64,000 bases of DNA, from contig NC_081407.1 of NCBI RefSeq assembly GCF_030272615.1, positions 433,652,730 through 433,716,729 of the forward strand, read 5' to 3'. A model generated the notes under the pieces. It saw only the letters and a list, made by a program, of their open reading frames with translations, did no database searches and was not told the DNA's origin. Every line of letters starts with the position of its first letter. Position 1 is the first letter of the stretch. The position numbers and the translations under genes are program-made. Positions 36,065 through 48,860 of the stretch are shown one piece after another. Source of the DNA: Cryptomeria japonica. Lineage: Eukaryota; Streptophyta; Pinopsida; Cupressales; Cupressaceae.

Positions 36065-37931
36065 ATGGAGGCAGGGATTAATGAGGCGGACTCGACCCAT
36101 GTGCCCATGAATAAAGCCGTCGAGGAAGCATTCATTGGCAAGTCCTTCCGAGACGCGATCGTTGGTATTACAGTGCAGGCCTCGAAGGAGGCCAAATTCG
36201 CTCTGGTAAGTGCTTCATCTGCAGACGGTAATGGCGGAACCAGAGGACGAGGTAAGGACCTTGCCTTGGCTCCTTGCACTTTCTCTATCTCTCCTAATGA
36301 TGCCATGGCAGATGCCCTAGAACTTGAAAATAAGAGACTCCAAGATGTTGCTATTTTTTTGTTGTTGTAACTAATGTGGATAAATGTCCAGCGAGGAAAC
36401 TCCTAGATGATTGGATGAAAAATGTTTGGATTAAAAAGCTAGGTTTCAGTTTTTCTTTCTCTAGGATGATCCAGAAAGGTCTTTTTGTTATTTTATTTAA
36501 AGATAATAAATCACAGTTAGAATTTTTACATAAACAATTCTGGGTCGTTGGTCAAACCACCTTCGGGGCCCTAAAATGGTCTTTTGATGCATTTATTGAA
36601 GAAATTTTGGCTTTATCTTGCCCTCGGTGGCTGTTAATTAAGATTCTCCCCCCCATTTTTTGGAATTTCATTCCGCAATTGCCAGATTCGATAGGGAAAG
36701 TGGTGAGAGTGGATCATTCAGCGAACCTTGTCCCCAATTTAGATGTCAGAGTCTTGATTTCCATCAATCCGGGAGTAGACATTCCCATATTTCTTGACAT
36801 TAAATTGCAGAATGAATCCTTCACCTGCATTTGGGAAACCCTAGGGGGTTTGAATTCGTGCTTTCTTTGTAGAAGGGAAGGGCACGTCAGGCGCTCTGGA
36901 CCTATTCTGTCAAATAGGTCCAAACCGTTCGCTAACTCGCCCGGGTCTGGAAGGATTAAAGGGGGCCCTGCTCCTCTCAATCCTTTTGTTAAGCCTTCGA
37001 AGGAGTCGTCTATTAAGGATAAGATTGATTTGTTAAGTAAGGCCATTAAGGTTGTTGTGTCTAGCTTCCCTAGGACTCAACCTATTGATCCCCCTAGTTT
37101 TGATACTAATTCTGAATTTGGTCCCTTCAATGTTGATCCCCCCCTCACTCGGCGGTGTCTGCAGCCGTTTCTCAGTTGGAAAATTTCGATGACTTTGTCT
37201 TCCAGTTGGGGTCTAAGAAAAAGAATGCTCAACAATTGGCCCTAGAGAAGATTAGGGCCAGAGGGCATCAGAGTTTTCAATCCGTCAAGACAGGCATTGT
37301 ACAAGAAGGATCTAACACCCCTCCAGAGGAATCGACAAAGACCAACCCTTGCAAGGACTCTCATGTCAAAACAATTGTCAGGACTTTTGAAGGCATTGAT
37401 CGTGGAGATGATGCTAGTAGGAGTAGGGTTGCAACCCCCCCTGCCCTTGACGATCCTCAATATGCTCTCACAACATGTCAATCCCAAGTCAGGGATAATT
37501 CATCAGACCCGACATTTGTGGAGAACGATTCACTGGACCCTCTAGGGCATGAGGATTGCTCCCCTCATCCTATCCTCATCACATCCCTGATCCCTGCTCT
37601 GGATAAATCTAAGACCTTGGTTGATGATGACAATGTCCTTTACGAGATTATCCCAGATGCTCCAACAGTTGTCAACTCTAGAATCCAATACACTCCTGAG
37701 ATAGGTATGTTGGAAGGAGAATCCCAGGAAGATGCCTCCTCGGTGGACATTCATGAGTCTGAGATAGAAACTGATTTAAGATCCAACCTGTCGACAATTA
37801 ATGGTGAGGAACTTAAGGATGCAGATTTCACAAATGAGGAAATCTCTGAGGGTGAAGCTCTCACCAAGAGGAAAAGAGGAAGGCCTAAAACAAACTCTCT
37901 CCTGCACACAAGAAATCTAACTAAAAGGTGA
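36065..37931 (+). pseudogene. LINE ORF1 (DUF4283-like RNA-binding protein), two frameshifts
   Basis: Starts at the ATG 36065. The frame shifts at a run of seven T (36354-36360) and again at a run of seven C (37138-37144). In both places one extra base in the run would restore the frame. Domains: a DUF4283-like region (about 36376-36860, with LFVILFKDN and FWVVGQTTFGALKW), then a zinc-knuckle-like CFLCRREGHVRRSGP (about 36858-36902) lacking the final Cys, then a variable Ser/Asp-rich tail and a basic KRKRGRPKTN (about 37870-37900). ORF1 proteins of plant LINEs bind the element RNA. Stop at 37929-37931. Confidence 0.75.
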
Positions 37932-37970
37932 GCATCCTTAAGTGCTTTAACAGCTTCAAGATTGACAAGA

Positions 37971-40900
37971 ATGAAAAATAATTACCTGTTCTCCATGAAA
38001 TGTCTATCCTGGAATATCCGGGGGTTGGAATCCCCTTATAGGAAATATATTGTGAGAAGATTGTTGAATAGTCATAAGGACTTGGATTTTGTCTTGCTTC
38101 AGGAATTTAAAGCTATTAACTTCACCCTAGAGACCAATCTAAACTTCATATGGAAGGACTCTCTCAAATTCTTCACAAATCATGAGAAAGGCAAAGGAGG
38201 GGCTGACATCCTTATTAATCCTAATTGGCAAAAATCTATCATTGACTCGGGAATCTCCCCTTGTAATAGAGCTATGTGGGCCACTTTCCATCATGGTGAT
38301 TCTTCATTCAGGCTATGCAACATATACGCTCCCAATGATTACAGGGATAGATCTGAGCTTTGGAAGTGGTTTTCTTCTCTTCCTGACATCCCATGGATTC
38401 TGGGGGGTGACTTCAATATGGTAGAACACAAGGATGACAAGTTAGGGGGTATTGCAAATGAGTGGAAAGGAGGAGAGAAGATCCATTGGGATAGAATGAA
38501 GAGCATGAAGAGATTATTTGACCCTTTAGAATGATTAAAGCATGTTAATAAGGGCATATGGTATACGTGGTGAAACTTCCAGAAAGCTGCTAGCAGAATC
38601 TACTCCAGATTGGATAGATTTTATACCAATAAGGACTTCTTCTCCTTTATCCCGGACCACCAAGGTTGCCCAATGGTGGTCAGACCTTCCTCCCTCTCGG
38701 ATCATCACCCCATCTTTATTGAAATTGTTCTTAGGAGTGCAAACAAGCCTCATAGTAAAAATGGAGGTAAATTTATTCTCAACAGCAATCTCCTCAAAGA
38801 CCAGGACGTCCTTGCGACAATTCATATAATAAGAATGTTTAATAAGTGGAATCCCTCTAGTGGCTCCTATATAAACAACTGGGATACCTTAGTCAGAAGT
38901 TGGTAGAAGATAATAGGTACCATTGGCAAAAAGAAGGCCAAAGATGCCAGTCAGGTTGAGTTGGTTCTATCATCAAATCTGCTCAATACAGAGCAAGCCC
39001 TTCAATATGACCCCAACAACTCTCATCTTAATCTCCAAGTGGCCATTGCTAGAGATGAGCTCCAGAAAAGACAACATCATAAGGTAATAGGTGCCCGAAC
39101 CAGAGCCAGGATGCTCTATCTTGACAAAGGGGACAAAGGCTCAAAGTTCTTTTTCAACATTCTGAAGCAAAAACAATGTAAGGAGAGGATTGATAAGCTA
39201 TGGGTGGATGGCAAGGAAATTGCTACTGATGGGGAAATCCTGAATGAGTTTAGTAAATTCTACAAGCAACTCTTCTCTTCCAAAGACTCCCTTGCCTCAA
39301 AGGCTGCAAGGGTCAAATGCAAGGATCTTATTCCTAAGCTTGTATCTCCCGATGAGGTTATCTCTCTCAGTAGACCCTTCTCAGTGGAGGAGATTATTAG
39401 AGCTATTAACTCCCTTCATAATGACAAAGCCCCAGGATCGGATGGGCTTACTATAGAGTTTTATAAGACTAATATTTCATGGATAGCTGAGGATCTTATT
39501 GAGGTCTATAATGAAGCCATCAAGACTAGAACTCTAGGAATTAACACAAATAGAGGGTTGATCAAACTTATACCCAAAGAAGGGGACAAGGCTTTAATCA
39601 AGAACTAGCGCCCTATTACTCTACTCAATGTTTCTTACAAGATCCTTGCTAAACTGCTCGCCCTAAGGCTCAAACATATCTTCCCTAAGTTTATATGCTC
39701 CACCCAAACCGACTTCATTAAAGGGAGATACATCTTGGAAAATCTGATTACAAGTTGGGAAGCCATAGAATGGGCTAGAGTCTTGGAACAAAAGGTGGGC
39801 ATGTTTTTGTTAGACTTCGAAAAAGACTATGACAGGATTGAATGGGGTTTCATAACCACTATGCTCCAAGCCTTTGGATTTCCCGAGATCTTCTGTCAGT
39901 CTGTTAAGGTCCTTCTTAGGGATGCTCATGCCCAGGTAGAAGTGAATGGCATGATTTCTCATCCATTCGAGCTTAGTAGATCTATTAGGCAAGGCTGCCC
40001 TCTTGCCCCTGCCCTTTTTGTTATTGCATCCAATGCTCTTTATTATTTGCTCAGAGACTACTCCCACTCCCCTAGGGTTAAGGGAATCTCCCTCCCTGAT
40101 GACTCAAAACTGATCAACATCCAATTTGCAGATGACACTGCCCTTTTCTTTGAGCTTTCAAAAGAGAATTTGGATGCTTTATCAGCCAAACTCTCCTTGT
40201 TCTATGAAGCCGCAGGGGCCAATATATCCCAACTCAAATCTACCTTGCTCGGATGGATTGAGAAACCTCCAAACTAGCTTGCTACCTATGGGTATCAATG
40301 GGGAGGACCGACCACAATTGTCAGATATATGGGGATCCCTTTTTCAATCTCCCCTTGCCTTAAGGATATGTGGGCATGGATTAAGGGGAGATCAAATCTA
40401 AGCTCTCTAAATGGAATAAGCACTATTTATCGCTGGCAGGAAGAATGCAAGTGTGCCAAAAGATTCTCTCATCTTACAGTATATACTATGCATATGTTTG
40501 GATGTTCAATAACTATCAGATCAATGAGATTCAGAAAACCATCAAAGACTTTTTGTGGTCAGATGGAAGAGGTCACATAAAAGCTCACTCAGTCAAATGG
40601 GATTAGTGCTGCATGGATAAATCTATTGGAGGCTTGGGTCTTAAGGATTTGAGAACCCAAGGGATTGCATTGGCAACCAAATGGATTTTTCATGCTCCGG
40701 AAGGTAATGAACAATGGAAACTGCTCATTCATAATAATATTAGCAGGGGGTTCCTAAGAAAGCTAAATCTTGGAAGTCCCTCCCCATTAGTGATCTTCTA
40801 GTTGGATCCTTCTCAGTTTCTACTGCAGGCTCTGTTATCTTCAAAACCATCTGGAAAGCATGGGAAATTATTAGATCTAGTGCTGGCAATGCTTGGAGCA

Positions 40901-41987
40901 GCCATCTTAATCAAGTGTGTGGGGATAGGTCAATCTGGTGGAACTTAACCCATAAAGGTAAGCCTTTAGCCCTTACTCAGGGGTGTTCGACCAAAAATGG
41001 GTCAGGAAAGGAATGTGTTGCTTCAAAGACATCATTACTAATGGAACTCTGATCCCTTGGGAAGAGCTCTTTGCAAAATTTAATCTGCCTCCTTCTAGCA
41101 AAAGGACTTCTAACATCTTGTGCAATGCTTGTAATTTCCTCCAGCCCCCTATTGCTTGCGAAGATGGCAACCCTCTTTCCTTCACTTGGTCCAATGGAAG
41201 CCCAATTGGGAACCTTAAACCTTTTGCTATCTATAAAACCCTCTCCTCTGATAACAACATCCTCAACCATCTCAATTCAATCTGGTATTCTGACATGTCG
41301 AGAGCTCAATGGGGTCATATCTTCAAATCTATTTGGGGGTCTCCATTGGCTCTGAGGAAGAAAACCTTCAGATGGTTGCTTCTTCTAGACAAGCTCCCTA
41401 CCAGATCGGATTACACTAATGAAGACCTGTGTTCTATCTATAAAATCAGGGAAACCAGTAGACATATTTTTTTCGATAGCATTGTTGCTAAGGAAATTTG
41501 GCTTATGTTTGGTTTTACTCTTCCTGTGTAGTGTAATATTCTTATTGTTGTTACAGGGGTCATTAAAGGACTTAAGAAAGATACTAATGTGTTCTGAAAT
41601 TTGCATTCTAGTGACATCCTTTGGTATATATGGAAAATTAAGAACTTAGAAAAATTTCAAGGGCAAGCTAGGGCCCTTACTGAGTCTTTTCGAAGTCTCA
41701 CCCTCCACTCTGTCTGCTCGTAGGTCACTATGGTGTTCAGGCTTAACAAAGAGAAGTTACAAAGGTTCCTTTTAGATGGACATGCCATGGTATTCATCTT
41801 CGAGCTATCCCATGGATACACCTGGGGGAGAACCAATGCTAAGAGAACTCCTTTTGTGAATGCCCTTGACGCTCTTATGGAAGAAATAAGAGGCAATGGC
41901 CACCAGGTTAGACAACAGATGATCCAAACTGCTAGGATGTTGGACGATTGCAGGCTTTTCTGGATGGAAGGACCTACAGGATAGATA
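37971..41987 (+). pseudogene. LINE ORF2: endonuclease and reverse transcriptase, multiple disruptions
   Basis: Frame 0 begins at ATG 37971. The endonuclease shows SWNIRGL, LLQEF, NIYAPN and WILGGDFNM (38005-38420). In-frame stops follow at 38532, 38571, 38904, 39606 and 40275. Reverse transcriptase has GLIKLIPKEGD (about 39558), FLLDFEKDYDRIEW (Asp where Ala is usual), IRQGCPLAPALF and IQFADDTALF (about 40119). After about 40390 the frame shifts to give SLAGRMQVCQKILSS and GGLGLKDLRTQGIALATKW (to about 40801), then changes again near 40980. A region like the reverse-transcriptase zinc-binding domain (about 41310-41500, FRWLLLLDKLPTR) has lost its Cys residues. The tail reads to TAG near 41982-41984. 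The protein would nick target DNA and copy the RNA in place; this copy cannot. Confidence 0.85.
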
Positions 41988-42268
41988 ACCTGGATGTAAT
42001 CCAGGCATACACCATGGACATTTTTATTTTTTCTGCTTCTTTTGGTCATTATTGTATAGCGGATCTGCCAAATCACATACTCACATTTTTTGCACTGTTA
42101 CTAAGTAACAAACTGCTCCTATTTTTTATAGTTATATCGAACTGCTAAAGCAGTTACATACTTGTCTGTAATCCGGTTTACTAACTATATCAATACAAAA
42201 ATAAATAAATATTAATGAGTTTAATTAATGGGAATCTTGGCATGCAAAATTGATGGTGGGAGTTACAA

Positions 42269-42563
42269 TTTGTTATGGGGGTTAAAAAAAGGGAGGGAAG
42301 GAGGAAAATAATCTCTGCATTCTCGTGAAGTTTTCATCTCTGCATTTTCTAGTTCGGGGGTTTTTCAAGAAATTTTGGGGGAGGAAATCTCTGTGTGCTT
42401 GAATTTTTGGAAATGGCTTCTAAAAAGGATTTTGTGAAATCTCTAATGGGGAAGGAAGAAATTGAAAATAAGAAAAGAGGAATGGATATTGGAAGATTGT
42501 CTCCGAAATTTTCTGGATCAGAGCTCTGTTAATTTTTTTTTTCTATTTTATTTCGTTTGGGTG
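42269..42563 (+). other. Part of the LTR-type insertion with a small open frame
   Basis: Transcript-leader-like sequence with TCTCTGCATTCTCGTGAAG and TCTCTGCATTTTCTAG repeats precedes ATG 42413. A 39-codon frame (starts MASKKDFVKSLMGK) ends at TAA 42530-42532. The frame is rich in Lys and Glu and contains no rare-looking runs, but it is too short to assign. It could be an unrelated first exon, a peptide of the element, or chance. Confidence 0.3.
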
Positions 42564-42680
42564 CGTGTGGGGTGTCGTGGGCACCCACGATGGTGGGTAA
42601 TCTCACCCGTCGTGGGCTTACCCATGGTGGTGGGGAGCCCACCCACCGTGGGGTGTCCATGGTGGTAACCCTCCACCCCA
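42564..42680. repeat. GC-rich cluster of short inverted repeats
   Basis: Words such as CCCACGATGGTGGG, CACCCGTCGTGGGC, CCCATGGTGGTGGGG and CCACCGTGGGGTG follow one another and can pair in several registers. GC content is far above the AT-rich surroundings. Function unknown. Confidence 0.6.
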
Positions 42681-42797
42681 ACTTGACACGATTTCATGGT
42701 TTGTTATAATATTTAAAAAAAAAATAACAGTTTGATAATTATTTTCAGTGGTGTTAAAAAAATAAATTCTTCTTGTTGATTTTTTATGTGGGATTTA

Positions 42798-42932
<135 letters not shown>

Positions 42933-43030
42933 GATCAGTTCTTTATTTTATTATTGCTGATACATTTGTATATGTATATTAATTCAGGTCAAATTTTTAG
43001 ATGAATATATATATATATATATATATATAT

Positions 43031-44954
43031 ACTCTCATAGTTTGGAAAATGTTGTTTAGATTGTATACTATTTAAAAAGGTTATATTTTAGATAAATATA
43101 GCTAGGTTTGATATAGTTGGTAGTAATGGATAAAGTAGATATAATTAGATTTAAGTAATTGGTTTTGAGTATAGAGTTATGTTTTGCATATTTGGAAATC
43201 GGATATATTTGTGAGAAGAGTAAATGTATTTAGATTTATCCTTATGCTATTTAATATAATTTAATCAATCATGTGGTTAAGTTTGGTTTAGGATTATATA
43301 TGTTCCCATATGAATTTGGTTAATCCTCATTTATTTTGCTATTGATCAAATATAATGAGAGCAATTAGTAGGAATAGATTACAATGTTTGTGATATAATA
43401 TGATGTCAGTAAAAGGGGCTAATGGATTAATGAATTCAATGTTGATTTAGAACTTTTGATGTTTATGTGTTATTATGGACTCTTTGGTAGATTTGAATGA
43501 ACTCTCTTGTGTGCGGCATCATGAGTACTTGCTTTTGCTATTGGATCTTGTCCTTCATTGTGGGGATACTCAGATGTGTGGTTTATGTGTTTTAATTCCA
43601 GAGGCTTAGGAGTCTGGGAGTCTATGGTTTCTTTTATGTATAGTCATGATTCTCTTTTGATGTTAAGAGTTCAAGCCTTGAATGATTGGAAGCTAGATGG
43701 TAATTCCTAGCCTACTTTGGATACTCCCTATATGCTATCTTGTTCTAGCAATCCAACCAACCTTTCTATGGTAGAGGGGTCTAGACTCTTGGTGTTATGG
43801 TTGTCTTAGACCTTGTGATGAAATTTGATTCCTAGATGCAAGTCAAGGGGGAGTGGCTTTCATTGGGGGTTGGGACCCAAAGTGGTCGCCAGGGTAACTC
43901 AATAAGAGTTTTGTATCAAGTGATAATATAAAATAATGAATTGGGGTGGGTAGCTAGAAAACATTAATAAAGATAATTTTGTTGCCTCTCTTACACTCAG
44001 GTGCTTGTTTAAGGTTGAGGTAAGTAGAGAAGGGCCTAGAATGGCTTCGACCAATCTTGTGCTTTCTTAAGGTTGGTGTGGTCCATTAGTGTTTGTTGGG
44101 GGGCCAGGAGATGCCACCAGAGTAACCCAGGATGGGGGCCGAGACCTAGTGAAGACCTACCAGGGTACCTCATGACAACCTAGTGATGACACTCTTCCCT
44201 ATTTCTACCTATTGGTAACTTGTGTCTTTTATCCTCCTGTGGATTTCTTGAGCCTTTGGAAGATGGTTGTTTTACTTTTAGCCTTCTGCGATTAAGCCTT
44301 GTTGAGTTCCATGTGCTTATGGCCTTGTAAGTCTCATGCAAGTTCTTGTGTTTATAGCCTTTTGAGTCTCTTGTGGTTGTTGCTTTGTGAGCTCTTTTGT
44401 GTCATTTGTATCTCCTTGTTCTTCCTTCCGTCTCTTGGGTCTGGCTGATACCTCCTAGCATGGGGGGTGGACCTGATGGTACCACATGGTTGGGTGGAGT
44501 GCTATTTGCACCCATTGGGTTTCGGTCATTCTACATCATGTTCGTGATGGCTCATGGAAGGATTGAAGAGACTCTTCATGTACCAGATTCATGTATTCTC
44601 TCCATTTTTTGTACTCATTGAGATTTTATCCTTATGGATACCTTGTGATGTAACCAATGATCAATGTTTATTCTCATGGCTATGTAATATGTACCATGCT
44701 CCTTTCTAAAGGATAGAGTTTTCATATTTATTTGGTTTCTAATGTTCTTGTTTGTTCAGTCTTGGTTATCCTTGAGTAACATCGTTGTGGATCCTTGAGG
44801 AATGTTGCTTATTAATATTTGTACTTCTTAACTTAATCTTGTTGTATCATCTTGCTCAATGCAAATGTCTGGTATATCTTTTAAAAAAAAATACTCACAT
44901 TTTATTGATGATTATTTAGTTTAAGTCCTCTGGGCCTCATAGCAGGGCGTTACA
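43031..44954 (+). other. Right part of the LTR-type insertion (dispersed repeat copy B)
   Basis: No coding frame. The part at 43850-44530 matches copy A at 17530-18310 (shared GAGTTTTGTATCAAGTGATA-like and GGGGTGGACCTGATGG-like landmarks). It ends in GGGCGTTACA at 44954. Confidence 0.55.
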
Positions 44955-46930
44955 ATATTAGTGGTCATTTTTTGTAGTTTCATGAAACAAATTCAAACAC
45001 ATTGGTATAACTCATAGTAGTTTCACATCATAAAAGAAAAATAATAACAAGGGGTAAAACCTTTTGTCTTAGAGATATGAACCAATGAGGTCACAAATAG
45101 GGGATCTCATCCCCAATATAAAAATTCAACAGTAGCAATCCAATGGGTTTGAACATTGATAGAAAGGACAAAAACATGAGAACTTAACCATCACACCATG
45201 CCAATGCTAACAATTTCACACCACAAATCTAGTCTTATGAACATACTTACTATCATTTTGCAACACAAATATGAGACTATATCATTATGGACATAATGTT
45301 AGTAGCTTAACACCACAAACTCAATTATATGAATAAAGTTACCAATTGCATGACACAAACTCAAACATGTGAATAATGAATACTTTAACAACACTAATTT
45401 CATACAATAAATGCATATGCTCAATGCATATAGATAATAGTATAATAGTTTTACAACACAAATTTCTTACGATCAATACACATGCACTTAAGTTAAACAA
45501 CTATAAACACATTTCAAATTTCTACTACCATATAAAAATTGCATATAAATTATAATATTCCTACACCCATTGTAAATTAACCTATGAACAATACAAGGCA
45601 ATGGAAAATGTTTTTTTATCATTAATGCTCTCCTAATCACATAATTTTGTAGATCAATGTCCAAATGCTAACATATCCTACCCCTAAGCGAGCTATAGAA
45701 AGCAAACATAACAAGAATGCATTATATTGATCACATTGCATATTTAACATTATAAAGCATTAAGAAGGAGAGATATCAGTTAGAACAATACCTTTGTCTA
45801 ATGTCAAAAGTTTACAATCACAATATTCAAAGCATGAAACTATTCAAACCACTTATATGGTTTGCATCTTCCCCTTTGAATATCAACCATTATCATTTAT
45901 GTACAAACTTGAAAATGAGAAACAAAGCATCAACACCAATATAATGCATTTTTTATAAAATAGACAAAACAAACACAAAAAAATGAATAATCTATCAAAA
46001 GTCTATTTAAAATTTGCAATCGATTGTTTATTATAGAAAAGGAAATAGTCTAAACATTAAAAACATGGGTCATATATTTAAAACCAAACCACCAAATATA
46101 AAAATTGTGACATTTGAGAAATAGATATAATAATGGTAGATTCATACTAAATTCAACCACATGCACATACTTATGTATTACCATAACACACTTTAGATAT
46201 TACTATAATATACTAGTTTAGTGCCAAATATATGTAATCTTGTTGGTTATTTTTTTTTAGTTTCATAACACAAATTCAAATACATTAATATAGCTCATAG
46301 TTGTTTCACATCACAAAAAAATTAAGAAGGGCTAAACTCTTTTGACCTAGAGTTATGAATCAATGAGGTCATAAATAGGGACCTTGTCCCCAATATAAAA
46401 AATCAACTATAGAAACCCAATGAGATTTGAATATTGATGGCAAGAACAACAACACCACAACTTAATCATCATGTCATGCCAATACTAACAATTTTGCACC
46501 ACAAATTTATTCTTATGAACATAATTACTATCATTTCACAACACAAATTTGAGATTATGGACACAATGATAGTAGTTTAGCACCACACACTCAATTATAT
46601 GAATATATTTACCTATTGCATGACACAAACTCAAACATATAAATAATGATGTAATACTTTAACAACACTAATTTCATGCAATAAATGCACATCCTCAAGG
46701 CATATAGACAATAGTATAATAATTTCACAACACGGAATTCTTAGGATCAATACACATGCACATGAATTAAGCACCTATAAACACATTTCAAATTTCTACT
46801 ACCATGTGAAAATTGTATATTAGTTCTAAAATTTCTACTCCCATTGTAAATTTTAACCAATGAACAAAACAAGACAATGAAAAACATTTTTTTTTAATAA
46901 TTTATGCTCTTCTAACACCATAAAAAAGTT
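44955..46930. repeat. Tandem-repeat family, period about 1.28 kb
   Basis: The block starting at 44960 recurs from about 46240. Both have TAGTTTCAT.A.ACAAATTCAAA, a TCATAGT.GTTTCACATCA stretch, CAATGAGGTCA.AAATAGGG, CCCCAATATAAAAA, CATGCCAAT.CTAACAATTT and TTCATGCAATAAATGCA-like segments. The fragment at 34560-34834 belongs to the same family. The array was split by the insertion at 34835-44954. Confidence 0.7.
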
Positions 46931-48490
46931 TTCATCCAATTAATGGATGTGATTAAGATAGAATCAATTAGTAAAATAGATATAGTGATAATGGAAGATA
47001 CAATCAATTAGAAAAACAATGAAAATAAATAATGGAGAAGTTGCTTAGCACTAAAATAGTATGCTCAATCCAAAAAGCCCAAAAGAAAAATTATATCTAA
47101 CTAAAGCATGTTGAGATTTTATTTAAATTTTTTTTAAAAATCAAATCCCTATAGATATCCACAAGTCGATAACATGCAAGGATAATTCTTGTTAAATCCA
47201 ATGCCTTTGATGAAAAATATTTTGGTAAAATTGTAAGTGTAGATAAAATGCATGCTACATATTACATGGTTGACATGTGTTACACTCACCTTTTATGTAA
47301 ACTTTCAATTAGTTTTAAAAATAGAATTATTTGTACATGTTAGTCTTATATGAGCCATTATATATGCATTTCCAATTTTAATAATAAGATATGTGAATGC
47401 CTATTTTAAGTTCACTAGATAATAAAAATAGAGGTCTTTTATGTTCAATTAATCAATATTGTTTCTTTATTTTTATTTCTACTATTTTAGTGTAGCAACA
47501 AACAAACTTAACAATATAATAAAATCTTTAAATAACAAATTTTCTTTTAATTTTGGAAGTCTACATTTGTCTATTTGTATACCAATTTGAGGTCATCAAA
47601 ATTAAAATTCAACTTTAAATAATCTTTTTTTTTTATCAATTTATATTTATCAAATAATTTAGAAGAATTTTGGAAAAAATAAACCTTGTAATTGATTAAA
47701 GTATAAAAATTAAATCACATGTTAAAAATCTAACCTAATACAATAATTCCATGGTAGGAATTAATAATGAGTGTGGTGTTTTTTCTCTAGATAAGACTAT
47801 TTATCACAATTTCTAACTTACATAAAAAGTACATCAACATAATTAAATAACATTTGAAATATCATATGAAGAATGTACTAACTTTGTTAATAATTAATTC
47901 AAGAGTTTAATTAACTTGAGGAGCACAACTCGATTTAATTGTTGAATTTAAAAAATCAATGTTATCATTGATACTAGAGTGTTACTTGAGATCAAGAAAT
48001 AGTTGCTTGATTCTCCTTTTTTAAAGCTTTGTTAAATTAATAGAATAGGGAATCTTCAAGGTAATTTCTACATAGGAAGTCATGGATACATTAATAATGG
48101 GTGATAGTTATGTTGCATTCATTGATGTGATAGGGGGAGAAATTTTTGTAGAGATAGATGTATGTTGTATTCAGGGAGAGTTATGCAGAGAACATTGAAT
48201 TTGTATGGTGATGTAGAGACACACTTTGTCTTTGATGTCAAAGGGGAGATATATATTGTTGATATGATGTATTACAAGTATTACCATCAGTAACAAAGGG
48301 CAAGGTTGTTTCAAATATGAGTGTGTGTTGTCATTGATGTCAACTAAGGTCTAGTAATATGAGTTCAGCTATGTTCTTGAGCTTATGTGTTCACATTGAT
48401 GTATGAATATTGATGGTGGTGATTGTAGATGATATATTCGATTGAATCATGTCTATTCTAGAGCATTGAAGAAGTATTCAAGTGTCTGTA
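46931..48490. other. Intergenic, no gene seen
   Basis: AT-rich, without coding frames or clear repeats apart from homopolymer runs. Confidence 0.35.
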
Positions 48491-48491
48491 A

Positions 48492-48860
48492 CAAATTATA
48501 GCTAAGTGTCAGACATGGTTCAATATTCTAGTCTGCATTGTGCCACATTGATTCATCTTTGCTTGCATTTGTAATATGATGTTGATGGATGCAAAAGAAT
48601 AATATCTCAGGTTTCATGTTCCTTTTTTATTTGTAGTTGATATGGTGATGGTCTAAGTCTTGGTCATGTAGAAATCAAATTATGACTAAGTGTCAGACAA
48701 GGTTCAATATTCTAGTCTGCATTGTGCCGCATTGATTCATCTTTGCTTGCAATTGTAATATGATGTTGATGGATGCAAAAGAATAATATCTCAGGTTTCA
48801 TGTTTTTTTTTTAATTGTAGTTGATAGGGTGATGGTCTGAGTCTTGGTCATGTAGAAATA
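48492..48860. repeat. 184-bp tandem duplication
   Basis: TAAGTGTCAGACA begins at 48503 and again at 48687. The two copies are nearly identical across AGTCTGCATTGTGCC, TGATTCATCTTTGCTTGCA, AATATGATGTTGATGGATGC and GGTGATGGTCT.AGTCTTGG. The small number of differences suggests a fairly recent duplication. Confidence 0.85.

Larger units (their letters stand above)
35814..42257 (+). mobile_element. L1-like LINE retrotransposon, decayed full-length copy
   Basis: A 5' region with a sharp rise in GC near 35880 is followed by ORF1 (36065-37931), ORF2 with endonuclease, reverse transcriptase and a zinc-binding-like region (37971-41987), and an A-rich 3' end with CAAAAATAAATAAAT near 42195. GGGAGTTACAA occurs at 35803-35813 and again at 42258-42268, a candidate 11-bp target duplication that would define the borders. 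The A-rich tail is not directly at that right copy, so the borders could instead be about 35870 and 42215. Confidence 0.8.
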
